A DNA stretch of 64,000 nt from Cladophialophora immunda (Eukaryota; Ascomycota; Eurotiomycetes; Chaetothyriales; Herpotrichiellaceae), in NCBI RefSeq assembly GCF_000835495.1, contig NW_015622541.1, positions 5,022,001 to 5,086,000 of the forward strand, given 5' to 3'. Each line of letters opens with the position of its first letter. The stretch's first letter is position 1. Both the position numbers and the translations under genes were made by a program. The notes below the pieces were generated by a model. That model searched no databases, was not told the origin of the DNA, and saw only the letters and a program-made list of their open reading frames with translations. This document shows positions 1 through 10,869 of this stretch, piece by piece.

Positions 1-459
1 TAACTTCAGTGAGTACCCTCTTGGGACAGCTCGAATATAATACTCCCAGCGAGGAGAAGCCACCGAGATCGTGGGAAATCTACTCGAGAACTAATCTCTA
101 TTCCACCCCCAAGGAGTGACACCGCCTCCGGCTCGGGTAAGGTCCAGCAAAAGACATGCCGGAGATGTTCAGCCCGCATGAAGAGAGTCACGGAACACCA
201 GGCTGCTTCCAGGCCGTACAGGGTTGAGGGGACACATTCAAGAGGTTCACAGTTCACAGTTCGATGCTTCTGGCTCCGGAAAGTCATATCTCGCTTGCTT
301 GAGGGTCTAGGGGAGGGGCGTGCATTGTTTATTTGTCTTCTATCTTCAGTACGTGGGCCAACTAGCGTAAGGTTGAAGAAGTACTTTGTCAACTGCGTTT
401 CGCCAACAGCTAATTGGCTTTATACGTAGTCATTCAATCTGGCTTCATCTCAGCCTGAT
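1..459. other. intergenic, left edge
   Basis: This is the 3' flank of the minus-strand P450. A 128-codon minus-strand open frame (6-392) has no recognisable domain and no coding-like composition, so nothing is called here. Confidence 0.6.
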
Positions 460-2061
460 TTAGTGATTCCTCTTGCGACGCCTGATAGTAATCGGTAGGG
501 GACCGGGATCTAGATTGAAACCCTCCTTCAAATGCGGAATGAAGTTCTTGTCGACAAGCTCGAGGTCATATCTGTGGAAAAGGGTGGCCAGGACAATATG
601 CTGCTCTATAGTGGCCAGGTTACGGCCTAGGCACGCTCGAGGGCCCGTGCTGAATGGGATATATGCTTGTTGCATCATCTCCTTCCGAATCTCATCGCCT
701 TCCAACCAGCGCTCCGGTCTGAAGGCATTGGGATCGGGGAAGATGTCAGGGTGACGCATTATGGAGTACGTGGGCACCGAGACCGTGGTGCCGTACCGAA
801 AGTGCTCTCCGGCAACCATGACGCCCTTGGGGTCGATGATGAGGCGCGGAGGGCCGTACGGAATGGGCGGATTCAGGCGCAGCGTCTCGGTCAGACATGC
901 CTGAAGGTATTTGAGGTCCTTCACTTGTTCATACGTTGCGACCCGGAAACCGTTGTCCAGCTCGACCTCCCCAAGGGCACCGTCCAACTCTTTCTGCAAT
1001 TCCTTTCGGGCTGCGGGGTGAGTGGCGAGTTCCCAGATTGCACTCGTCAGACCGGAGGAGGTGGTGTCACTTCCTGCATTGAGCAGGACAATGGCTTCCG
1101 ATACCAGTTCCATGAAGGGGAGGTTCCGTGGCTTGCCCTCCTTGTCCTTGAGAAGTCGGGACATGAAATCTGGCGGGAACGCTTCCAGATCCTTGTCCTT
1201 CCTGATGCGCTCACGGACTTGGCCAATGGCGACGGCCGTGAACATGTCGACGTCGGTCTTGCCGCGCGAGAACCACAGGATTCGAGTCCAAAAATCGTAC
1301 CACGCCTTGGACATTTGACCGAGCGCCACTTTGAACCGAAAGGCCGCGCGCTGACTGGTTATGGTCGAGGGTACTACATGCCACTTCCCAGGTTTGCCGT
1401 ATTTCGTCTGGCCCCGGAACTGGTCTGAGCCATTCTGCAGAAATCCGAATGTCTCGCCAACGGCGACTTGGCTGATGACGTCAAACGTGAAGAAACTGAG
1501 CCAGTCGTGAACATCAAGCGCTCGGGAGCGCTCTGTTGTGGATGCCATCTGGTCCAGCTTCGACAGCAGCAGCGAAAGAGTGCCGGCAATTTTGGGCTCC
1601 AACTCCAGGATGTTCGACAGCGCGAATGCATTGGAGATATATTTGCGCTTCCGCTGATGCTCCTCTCTGTCGCGAGTGTTGGCAATGTTGTGGTATTCGC
1701 CTGCGAGTGTATCATAGAAATCCGCCTTCATCAGTCTGCCCATGCTCCCGTGCCCGTAGATGTCCTTGATCGCCTCGAGCATGTTGATGGAAACGTGGTC
1801 GGGACCGATCCGAACCATTTCTCCGAGCTTTTGGTGGGCATCGTCCAACGCCTGAAATCTATTCCCAACTGCAGAGTGCTTGAAGCACCAGAGGGGGGTA
1901 ACGGCGGCGACAATGCTGGGAGCAGGGAAGCGTTTCAGGTCATATGGGTCCGTAAGGTACCGGTAGACCGCTCGGATGAAAAAGAAGGCCGCAACGCCCG
2001 TCAAGCCGGCAATACTAAGGCATAGGAGTCCAATGAGCACGGCAGGGTCTGTCGACAACAT
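460..2061 (-). CDS. cytochrome P450, CYP53/benzoate 4-monooxygenase-like
   Basis: Single-exon 533-aa P450. Seen: an N-terminal membrane anchor (about residues 8-30), which places it on the ER; the I-helix oxygen-binding motif AGSDTT; the K-helix ETLR; the PERW segment; and the haem loop FSTGPRACLG with Cys477 as thiolate ligand. The N-terminal half (VRIGPDHVSI, IYGHG, NTRDREEHQRKRK) resembles the fungal CYP53 benzoate para-hydroxylase group, which hydroxylates benzoate to 4-hydroxybenzoate with a P450 reductase. Substrate is inferred from that resemblance only; related pisatin-demethylase-like P450s share these features. The length is normal and all key residues are present. It is divergent from the Zn2Cys6 regulator at 3852, separated by a long 1.8-kb spacer. 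Confidence 0.85.
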   Translation of the reverse strand: MLSTDPAVLIGLLCLSIAGLTGVAAFFFIRAVYRYLTDPYDLKRFPAPSIVAAVTPLWCFKHSAVGNRFQALDDAHQKLGEMVRIGPDHVSINMLEAIKDIYGHGSMGRLMKADFYDTLAGEYHNIANTRDREEHQRKRKYISNAFALSNILELEPKIAGTLSLLLSKLDQMASTTERSRALDVHDWLSFFTFDVISQVAVGETFGFLQNGSDQFRGQTKYGKPGKWHVVPSTITSQRAAFRFKVALGQMSKAWYDFWTRILWFSRGKTDVDMFTAVAIGQVRERIRKDKDLEAFPPDFMSRLLKDKEGKPRNLPFMELVSEAIVLLNAGSDTTSSGLTSAIWELATHPAARKELQKELDGALGEVELDNGFRVATYEQVKDLKYLQACLTETLRLNPPIPYGPPRLIIDPKGVMVAGEHFRYGTTVSVPTYSIMRHPDIFPDPNAFRPERWLEGDEIRKEMMQQAYIPFSTGPRACLGRNLATIEQHIVLATLFHRYDLELVDKNFIPHLKEGFNLDPGPLPITIRRRKRNH

Positions 2062-3851
2062 GATGCAAATCCAAGGTTCTCTCTTTCCGGGCCTTTTCTG
2101 GGTTGGTTGTGAGCATGCAGATCTGACAACGAACTTTGTCCATTGAATCGATCATACCTGGACCGGGGAAAAGAGGGCCAGAAAAGTCACTTGCTGCCTA
2201 TATAATTTTTCATTTATTTTTTGAGCGCCCCGAAGGCGGCCCGTATTCTCTCACGGACCTACCCTAGCCGCCACTGCGAAGCGGCGGGGTGGTTCTCGGG
2301 ACTCGATGAGTTTGTAGCGCGCTTTGCCCACTACTTTCCAAGGGACGGAGCACCATCGGAGACCACGTACCGGGACATCATTGCGCTACACACTGTCTGC
2401 TTTTGGGGGGGGGGGGGAGGGAGGAGGGAAACTAGACTCCGAACATTAGATGCTCGAACAACATCCGACGGTTGAACCCTGGAGAAAAACAGAGTAGTTG
2501 GATAGAGTAGTTGGATAACGAAATGTAGATCCATGACTCCCCACTCGTACGGCGTCTATACTGTACTAGCAGTACGGCGGTTGCCAGGAAACACCGAGCA
2601 TAGTTGAGTTTTAGCATTACTACCCAATTCGATCAGGAGACTATGGGGGAATTCCGGAAAGTGAGAAGTTCTCATAGGCTACAGCAGCAGTGTATACGAC
2701 AACTTGTACATCTAGGCGTGTGTGACTGGTGGTATTCTTGGTCTCCCTGGCTACCAGAGTCATCTATTGTGACCATCGACCCTACTCTCTTTCCGATCCG
2801 AGCAGCTCTTGGCGCTTTCAACATGCCATCCGAGAGGTTCGTGGTCGAAGGTGGAAGGATTCCTCCCTCCTGTGGAGCGAGGTACCAAGCAAGAAGGGGT
2901 TGATAGAGCTGCTGGCGAGCTTCTCTTGGTGGATGTTGTTTCACGGCATTATCGCCTGGTCTAGGAGAACCCTGTGCTCTGAGGGGTCACGTGGGGGTCC
3001 ACCAGCCCCCTGGGGCCCGGAGGTCTTGGCACCAATCCGCCCGCCGAAAATTAGTTGCTATTTCGCCAGAATTTGGGCAACATGGTCCGACCCTCGGTTG
3101 AGAGAAGGCGCATCATTGCGCCTAGCTTTCCTAGATGAGTTTATCAGTGTGCCTGCGAAGGTTCACAGCGCCCTCTAAGCAGCGGAGGCGGGATTCTGGC
3201 CCCGATCTCGTGATGCGAGAGACGGAGCCCCGAGTCGCCAAGTGGATTCGCCTCTTCCCGTAACTTGTAAAATTCTCGGGAGATGGCATGGGCATTCTTT
3301 GCTCGAGCACAATGGGTCCAAATCAAAGGACCGGGCTCTCATCTGTCACAGACATGTCTCTGAAAGGTGAGGTGAGTGCAAATGTAGAACACGCTGTAGA
3401 CCCATTTCTATAGGACCCAAGCACCTGGATGTCGGACACATTCCAGTTATGCGAGCTGGTTCATTCGTTCGGCAATAAGCGAATGTCCAGGAAAGGGGGA
3501 ACCGAGCTCTGCATAGGCAATGGTTCGGTGAGGGGCGGGGAAGGCTTAGAGATGGTGGCTACGATGGAGGAAGAGAAGAGGGGTGGTGGATGATGAGCTG
3601 AGAACCGCACCACCCCCGGTTAGCGGGGAGGTGGGGGTTTGTTAGAAGACACAAGGACACCGCCTGCATGCATTGGATCTAGCATTCACCTTAGACCTGT
3701 ACTGACACTTTGACTCTCTCCTCCACGAAAGAAAAGCCGACATGTTCTTCCTGCTACCGAAAATGATCATGGTCTGTTGTTGCAGCCTAATCCATCCCCC
3801 CTGCTGAACCACTCATTTCCAAATCTTGCTCTTCAATAACATACTCCTGTC
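2062..3851. other. long divergent intergenic region
   Basis: This 1.8-kb spacer lies between the P450 and the regulator at 3852. It has a TATATAATT-like AT stretch around 2199-2207, about 140 bp upstream of the P450 start, a G tract at 2405-2429 and an imperfect C-rich/G-rich inverted pair near 3608-3638. The short open frames have no domain and look like noise. Confidence 0.5.
2405..2429 (+). repeat. G-tract with G-quadruplex potential
   Basis: A run of 13 G is followed by AGGGAGGAGGG, giving several consecutive G-runs. It lies in the P450/regulator spacer. Such runs are also error-prone in assembly, so its exact length is uncertain. Confidence 0.6.
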
Positions 3852-6095
3852 ATGTCGAGGCATGATCGCCCAGAGCAAGAGACCCTGCAGACCGCAGAGA
3901 TGCTCGTCGAAGATGGCCCTGCGCCGAAACGGGCGAAGACCCTCTCAAAGGCGTACGCTGTCCCCTAGGTCTCTGCAGTTCTTTCTCCTGGGGATGTCCA
4001 GATGGATGATGCTTCCTGAACAGGTGCGAGGCTTGCAAAGCCAGGAAGTCACGATGTGACAGCGCTCGCCCACGGTGTGACTCGTGTCGGCGAAGAGGTT
4101 TGCATGCATGGTCTCGACGTTTGGCCGCCCATTTTGCTTACTCAAGTGGAAAAAAGGCATCGACTGTGTCTATCGAGAGAAGGGCCAACCCGGGTTACGT
4201 CCAGGCTACGGCAAGGGCATCGAAACGCGTGTAGCGTTCTTGGAAGATTGTATCGACAGGATGCATCGAGATCTCCAGGCGGTCCTTGCCCGTGGGCGGA
4301 CGGAGTTCCTGGGTGAACCACATCCACATCGACCAGATGCTCCTCCTCATCCTTCTGCGCCTCATCCTCTCGACGCCCAGGCCATCGATTCTCGGGCTCA
4401 GCAGACACCACGCACTCTTCAGTCCCATGAAGTCCTCTCACTCACCTCGACTCCTGTAGTCGACCCGCTCCCCGCCACATGGCCAGGTCTCCCGCCGCAG
4501 CCCCAACCTCAACCCGACAATGGCCTGCCCCCGGATTCAGTGGTGCGAGAACTCGCTGAGTTGTTCTTTGAGGTCATATATCCGTCGTTCAAGCTTTTCT
4601 ACAAGCCCACTTTCATGGCGAATCTGACTCGCCCTGACCGTGAGATACTCGTCTGCGGGATTGTGGTGATCTCGTTTCCCTTCTGGAACAAGTCCACTCC
4701 TTTGGCCGAGAGTCGTGAGCAGTACGTCAAGAGGGCGAGAGAACGTATCCTCCTGCACAACGTAGACAACTGCACTATAATATCGACGCAAGCGCTGGCC
4801 CTGCTGGCCCTGGATGCTTGTGGTCAAGGTCCTGGTCCTCAGACATGGAGTATCATGGCTATGTTGGTGGCCGCCGTGAAGCAGTTGGGACTAGCCAAGA
4901 TTGCCGGCGACGCGAATTTCGAACCAAATCACCCCATGGTGCGAAATGAAGACCCCGACGAATGCGTGGATCAGCCGAGTATCGAAGTCGAAGAGAAGCG
5001 ACGTCTTTTCTGGTCGGCATACGTCCTTGATCGATTTTCGAGCTTCTTTCACGGCAGCCCATGTGGCATTGACGCGAAACGCATCACGGTCCAGTTTCCC
5101 GTCCCCGACAAAGATTGGGGTCAGACCTCGACGGCCGAATGGTTTCACACGACCGCGCCTCTCCGACCCTCTATCGACGGTACCAGGGATCTTTGGCGTT
5201 GCCAGATCGAGGTGCTCGCCCTGTCCGACCGCACCAGTCAACTCCTTCTCCAGCCGGTGAACTTTTCCCTTCCCGCACGATGTCAAGAATGGCAGAGCAG
5301 CTTTCGACTCCTAGATACGGCTCTGACCACCTGGTTCGACACTTTGCCCCAGCCTGTCCGAGACGCGCCGCCTGAGTTCAACCCCATGTGGATCATGGTG
5401 CATGCCACCTACCAAGCGTATGCCAAACCCCTCCCCTTCCAACCTGCCCCTCTACCCTTGATGAAGACATCTATGCTGACTGTCGGGGCCGCCATGGTAG
5501 CGTCGTTATGCGCATGCATGCAATTGCCGCCTTTCCCCCCACGACCTCTCCTTATTTCAGACCATATCCGTCGTCCTGCGGCCGCTGTCGCCAGGCGATC
5601 CGCAGTCTACAATCCTTGGCTAGTGGGCTCCAACCTCATGAAACCGATCAACTGGGGCCTATTTTTGCCTTTATTGTGTGGTGTGCTGCGCGGGCTCTTG
5701 TCATCTTATGGACAGCTGGATATGAGAATACATATGGGTCGACTCCTCCGGACCTCCTCTCCTTACTCGCTCTCCTACGCCAAATGTCACATCGGTGGCA
5801 ATGTGCTCAGCACTACGCCGACACCATACAGTTCGTGCTCGACACCAAGAACAATCCTGACGGCCGCACTGGACTGAACATTTTCAACGACACGAGACAT
5901 ACGGTCTACGGTCTGAGACAACGGCTGGGCAATCTTATCGCAGCTCATAATACGACGCACCAGCTCGGCCCGTTATTCGAGTTCTTGGGCATGCCCACGC
6001 TTGAGGATGGAGGATTTCCAGGACTTCAACCGATCGGGGCAGACGAGATTGGATTCGGTGCCTTGATGCCATCTATGGACAATGAATGGCCGTAG
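3852..6095 (+). CDS. Zn2Cys6 fungal-specific transcription factor (676 aa)
   Basis: Four exons: 3852-3952, 4024-4097, 4157-5417, 5501-6095. The spliced product carries an N-terminal binuclear zinc cluster with cysteines at residues 35, 38, 45, 52, 55 and 62 (CEACKARKSRC then CDSC then GIDC), followed by a GLRPGYGKGIE linker and a predicted dimerisation helix. The middle region has the fungal-specific transcription factor domain (PF04082 type; ELFFEVIYPSF, then RRLFWSAYVLDRFSS) and the C-terminal helical region has LRQMSHRWQCAQHYAD. Introns fall just before Cys1 and between Cys5 and Cys6. The second intron uses the acceptor AAAAAAG, which alone keeps the frame. It is a nuclear DNA-binding regulator with unknown target; the divergent P450 and the downstream sugar transporter are candidates by position only. 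Confidence 0.82.
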
Positions 6096-6660
6096 ACGCA
6101 AATGAATAGCCAGAGGGTAGACAGTGCTTGGGCCGTGTATCAAGTGCCATAATCGTTCCCAACGCATGTGTTTTTTTTTTGTTTGTTTTGTTTTTGCTAC
6201 CACCATAATCTAACACACGAGATGACACTTTCCTCCGGTTCTTGGCCAGATGCTGTTCCCTGTTCATTGACATCGTCCAAGTCTTCTCCTAGGCATAATG
6301 ATGCGCCGCCGGAACAATTAATTAAGAATAAGTAGGTGACGGAAGCGGTGAGAAACAAGATCTTCCCCAAGTTTTCCGCCGCCCCGTCCGGTCACCGCGG
6401 GGTCCGGGGGTCCGGGGCTCCCTGGGGAGAGGGAGGTCGGGTTGACTCTCCGACCAAAGCTCCGGATTGACCAGAGTTCTGGTTTGTTCTGAACATTGGG
6501 CATATAGTCGAGCCAGGTCTCGATACCTGTTGTGGGGCTAACATTAACCTCTCCAAGATAAAAGTGCCCAAACGCCCACTTCGACCTGACAGCAGGAGTC
6601 ACTAATTTGTCCTCTCTATCGAAGGCCATCTTGTTTCAGCCCGGGTATCCTCCAGCCACC
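6096..6660. other. intergenic, regulator to sugar transporter
   Basis: This is the 3' flank of the regulator and the promoter side of the transporter. It holds a T-rich tract (about 6171-6196, likely 3' UTR/polyadenylation region) and a GC-rich block (6376-6440). No gene seen. Confidence 0.5.
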
Positions 6661-8818
6661 ATGTTTGGTGACTGGCAGACGTTTGGCATTGCCCTCTTCG
6701 CCTCCTTGGGGACATTCCTATACGTAAGCTACTGCAGCATGCTATGGCTATGTATTTATTGGCTAACCAGTTGGTCGACGGTTAGGGATATGACACGGGA
6801 ATCGTGACCACGAGTCAGTCAGAGCCGAATGCGTTCTGAGGATTGCAGACGACTAACGGGGACCGACCACAGCTATTGCCCACGAGAGCTGGCTCGAATA
6901 CATGAACCATCCTGACCCCGGCTTGCTCGGCTCGGTAAGTGATGAGCACCCATGGTCCCGGAGGTGGTTGGGTCGACGATATTAACACGTCTGGCTAGGT
7001 AGGGTCCATCTACATCGCTGGCGAAGCCGTGGGTGCCGTCGTGCAGATCTTCATTGGAGACAAGCTGGGCCGCATTGGCTTCATGCAGCTGTTGTGCGCT
7101 ATCTGTACCGTCGGCTGTATCATTCAAACTGCGGCGGTCAACATTGGGATGCTCCTTGCTGGGCGCGTCATCACCGGCGTCGCTGTCGGGTAAAGGCCAC
7201 ACCTCCCTCCCCGACCTCTACTCAGGGACGCGGCACGAGTCCAGAAGAGAGCAAGAGGCTGACAGTACCAACAGGGCCCTTTGTTCGACTGTTCCTGTCT
7301 ATCTCTCCGAAATCAGTAGTCCAAGGTACCGTGGCTTGATTGGTGGCCTAGTAGGATCAAATTTGACCTGCGGAATGATGACTGCTAACTGGGTGGGCTA
7401 CGCCTGCAACTTTGCCCCGTATGGCAGTTTACAGTGGCGCCTCCCGCTCGCCCTACAGATTCCATGGGGTATCATTATGTTCATTGGGCTGGCAACGTTC
7501 ATGCCGAACTCGCCTCGATATCTGATCCAGAAAGGCAAGGTGGAAGAAGCCCGCATAGCCTTTTGCCGCATTCGCCAAGATCTACATTCCCATGAGGTGA
7601 TGGAAGAGTTTACTTTGATGAAAAGCCAGATTCAATTTGAGATGGAAAGGAAACTCCCGTCGTTTTGGGAGGCTTTCAGGCTCTATCGTCACCGTATCTT
7701 GGTGTTCGTGGCCCTGGCTCATCCTCGGGTCCACAGGTGGCTGACATGCATGGTCCCTCTAGGTCAATCGGCGTCCAGACTCTGACGGCTCTCACTGGCA
7801 CGAACGTCATTCAGGTATGTTTCCCTTCTCTTTTCGGGACCAGTGTGTTGTGATTCAGTTCGCTGATGCTCTCTCCCCCGCTATAGTATTACCAAAGTAA
7901 GTGTCTCGAGTCACCGGGCAGGACATTGTATCTTGCTCACAGCTCCATTAGCGACACTCTATCAAGGATTGGGCGTCGGAAGCAGGACAAGGCTTGCCCT
8001 TTCGGGCGTTTGGGCCACAATCGGGTTTGTGGCGAGCGCCATCTCGATTCTCTTCCTTCCAGATCGCTGGGGTCGTCGAAAGTGAGTGGATATAGGAGTT
8101 CCTCCGCCTGGTCGTTGCTCACGTTATCTAGAATGCTCCTGACTGGTGTGGCTTGGATCATCGTCACCGAAATCTACGCTGCCGTCATGCAACGTGAATT
8201 CCAGAACACGACTAACACGGTCGGCAAGGCCTTTGCGATTGTCGGCATCTACCTCTTTGCCGTGGGTTACTGTAAGTGCGGTCGGCCCATGATTCGGCAA
8301 GACACAAGTTTTGCTGACCAAGTTGCACTGCCAGTCGGATTGATCGGGGTCATCACCTGGAACTACGGAGCAGAGGTTCTTCCAGTTTCCCTGCGAAACA
8401 AGTGGATGGGCGTTGCCGCTGCTGCACATTACATCACCAACGTTGCCCGTGCGTATCCCCTGTTACAATCCTGCTGGCCGACCGCACAGCTACTGACTAT
8501 GTGCTGCTTCAGTGACCGAGGCCGGCCCTAGCGCCTTCAAGAACATCAAAGAGAACTTTTACTATGTATTCGTCAGCGCCTGCGCAGTGTACTTCGTCCT
8601 GATCTATCTTTGGTTCCCGTACGCTCGTCCCTCATCACATCGGCCAAACCGTCGCGTGCTGACAGATGTATAGAGAGACCAAGCAGAAGACTCTGGAAGA
8701 GATTGCTGCAGCTTTTGGAGACCGTGTCGTTGAAATTCAGGAGCAGGACGTCCTTGCTGATGGCGCGGCACTGGAGGTCAAAGCGACTGGAATTGTGCAC
8801 ATCGAACACACGGCTTGA
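6661..8818 (+). CDS. MFS sugar/hexose transporter (489 aa, 12 exons)
   Basis: Plasma-membrane sugar porter of the major facilitator superfamily, presumably a sugar/H+ symporter. Exons: 6661-6723, 6786-6813, 6873-6934, 6999-7189, 7275-7703, 7763-7814, 7887-7896, 7952-8081, 8132-8271, 8335-8448, 8513-8618, 8674-8818. Family signatures are present: GYDTGIVTT after TM1, GDKLGRIGF in the first cytoplasmic loop, YLSEISSPRYRG, PNSPRYL before the central loop, ALTGTNVIQYY in TM7, DRWGRRK, and PETKQKTLEEI after TM12. Length is typical of fungal hexose transporters (about 490-550 aa). The start is the first ATG in a good context (CCACCATGT). Oddity: twelve exons in 2.2 kb, including a 10-nt internal exon encoding YYQ plus one base. 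The substrate cannot be told from sequence; quinate or another cyclic polyol is possible. Confidence 0.88.
7887..7896 (+). other. 10-nt micro-exon of the sugar transporter
   Basis: The ten bases between CTATAG and GTAAGT encode the end of the conserved TM7 motif NVIQ-YYQ-T. Removing both flanking introns joins the frames exactly. Confidence 0.75.
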
Positions 8819-9369
8819 TCCGAGGGATCCAGGGTTTCTCTTGCTCAATGTACGTCAGCTAGCCAGCGATACGGCTCCTTTGTGGAGCGAGGTTCTACAG
8901 GTTGGATGGAAGGGAGAATGAAAGTGTGTCAGTAGAGAGAGGCATTACATCTCGGAGATCTATTGCGCCTTTCGGTTAATTGAGACATCTAGGGCTCGGT
9001 CTCGTGTGATCCGTGAATTGGGCTAGCCAATCTCCTTTTGTGGGAATAATTTACGCTGGAAAATACGTGGTAAATTACGAGGTCCTGGTCGCAATGATAT
9101 CGTTCTGCTGAGCGGCGCTTCTGCCTTTCAGCGTAAGTCCAGTTTTAGGTCATTAGCAGAACCCGCCCTCGCAAGCCATTGTACAAAAGAGTCCGACATA
9201 TAAACTCATCGTGGTCTCGGTCGGGCCGTATCTTTCGCCATCTCTGCATGTACTCCGGTGAAAGGAGAGTAATACTTTCGGTCACTATCAATTACACGCA
9301 AGATCACAGGACCCTCAGCTTAAGCGGCTTCGATCATTGTTTCACGGATCTATCCAATCCAGAACTCCA
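8819..9369. other. intergenic
   Basis: This is the 3' flank of the sugar transporter and upstream of a hypothetical gene. It contains a partial match to the 15-bp motif found near 10.6-14.8 kb (TTTACGC near 9050). No gene recognised, though an upstream exon of the next gene could lie here. Confidence 0.4.
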
Positions 9370-9969
9370 ATGCCTAATGGAGGCTACCTCTCGATCATCA
9401 TAGCAAGCTCAACGTCACAACTTCTACGACCAGATTTTCTGTTCAACGAAAGGCTTGGAAATTTCGGTGTTTCACCCAGCGAATGGCACATATTCACAAC
9501 AGACTTGGTTCATTGCATGCGTTTTGCCCGTACCAGTCGCCGTTCTGCCATAAGTTCCGGTATTTTTGTTGGGGTGACCTTATCCTTCATCGTGGGTCCC
9601 CTAGGTCCTATAATGGGCTTCTATACTTGGCGATCTGCGAGGCGAGCAATAGAGCAAGAGAATCTCCAGAACACGACTCTCGCCAGAGTTCTTGACAGTA
9701 CACTGGAGCATTGGAACGCCGAGCTCTTCCTGTCACACGGTCTCATCGTGAGACTGGAGTTTCCAGACGATAGAGCAACACAAGAGAAGGATGACAGATA
9801 CCTAAAATTTGTCGGGCTACAAAAGAACTCCCCTCACTCTCAGAGCATGAGAATCACCAAAGAGTATGGACAGAGTTTGTACTGGGTCAGCGGTCTAGAC
9901 AAACCCCGGTTGGTGCTGACGCACCTATATACTGGCTGCGACGACCAAGAATCACCTCCGGTTCTGTGA
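9370..9969 (+). CDS. hypothetical protein with a hydrophobic segment (199 aa)
   Basis: Not recognised. From the first ATG at 9370 the frame encodes 199 aa. Residues about 60-85 are hydrophobic and glycine-rich (SGIFVGVTLSFIVGPLGPIMG), resembling one membrane helix or hairpin. The N-terminal part (FNERLGNFGVSPSEW) and C-terminal part (HWNAELFLSHGL, YWVSGLDKPRL) read like a soluble fungal protein rather than chance sequence. No signal peptide or catalytic motif is visible. An upstream exon may be missing, since the open frame extends before the ATG. It sits between the sugar transporter and the Kelch gene with no clear partner. Confidence 0.45.
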   Translation: MPNGGYLSIIIASSTSQLLRPDFLFNERLGNFGVSPSEWHIFTTDLVHCMRFARTSRRSAISSGIFVGVTLSFIVGPLGPIMGFYTWRSARRAIEQENLQNTTLARVLDSTLEHWNAELFLSHGLIVRLEFPDDRATQEKDDRYLKFVGLQKNSPHSQSMRITKEYGQSLYWVSGLDKPRLVLTHLYTGCDDQESPPVL

Positions 9970-10869
9970 GCTCCCAATCAAGATATGTCGTGGTAGCCTA
10001 CCCTCGTCATCTCTGGCAGCAGCAACAGAGGTGAGCAAGACATGAGCCTGCTTCAAAGATAATGGTCCAGCACCGATTCTGCAACGAAAAGGATACGATC
10101 CTCCACCATACCTCCAAATCGGCTGTCAATGCCAACCAGACTTAACCTTTATGACCACGCTATCACACTGGGAGCGCTGCATATCTGTTCGTCGCGCAAC
10201 CTTCGCCAACTATATTGACGGCGCGGAGTCGGTTTGCGTCTATGTCGCCGCGCTCTGCATTTTGTCGAAGCTGCAAGGAGCACTGGAGTCTCGGACCAGC
10301 CGGAAATCTTGAGCATTTTGGAGAGCCATAGCGTGTACTTTGGCATTCGTTACTGTGCCTTAGATGCGCGGGCGACGGAAATTCAAATGTCACTGACGTC
10401 ATGATTTAACTTATCCTCCAGTCCCCTTTTGCAGCGTTTGAAAGTACAGCAGACTCCAGCTCGTTTCCGCATACGAGGACCCCAAGCTCTGAAAACACCC
10501 AGACCAGGCGCCCATAAAATGGTGTCAAAACCGGGCCATGAAATCGTGTGACGGCCGGCGCCCTGGCGTAAAATATTGCTTTGTTTGGCAAGCGGCTCCA
10601 CCCACATACTTCCAGTCCCAGGTGCCGAGATCCAATTGACTGCAGAAAGCCGTGCTTTGCACTGACGCTGCAGGCTTTTGCTACCAAGGATACAATAGCG
10701 ATGTTGCGACCTTCAAACTTCAGGGAAACAAATTATGTCGTTCGGGAAGAATAGAAAATACTATTTGGGTCGCACCGACATTTTGGTCTTGTTCACCCTG
10801 CGGAGGATACAGGATCATCTTCTGGCTCACATGTCGTGTGGAGGCAGCTATCTTTTGCGTGGAATCGAC
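9970..10869. other. intergenic with one copy of the 15-bp motif
   Basis: Lies between the hypothetical gene and the 3' end of the Kelch gene. Two minus-strand open frames (10149-10402, 10383-10687) show no domain. The only notable element is the exact 15-bp motif at 10565-10579. Confidence 0.5.
10565..10579 (+). repeat. 15-bp motif GGCGTAAAATATTGC, copy 1
   Basis: Identical to the copies at 12153-12167 (+) and 14749-14763 (-), and close to 12415-12429. Candidate regulator-binding site; see findings. Confidence 0.6.

Noticed and set aside
4085..4170. Apparent frameshift inside the first regulator's zinc cluster
   Set aside because: With the nearest acceptor (CTCAAG, 4146) the frame breaks. 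Using the AAAAAAG acceptor ending at 4156 restores the sixth cysteine and the frame, so no defect is needed.
5388..6095. A separate gene on the 3' part of the first regulator
   Set aside because: This frame is the last exon. A GTATGC..GGTAG intron (5418-5500) joins it to the upstream exon in frame.
10149..10687. Two minus-strand frames downstream of the Kelch gene
   Set aside because: No domain or coding-like pattern, and the exact 15-bp motif lies inside one of them, which fits non-coding DNA better.
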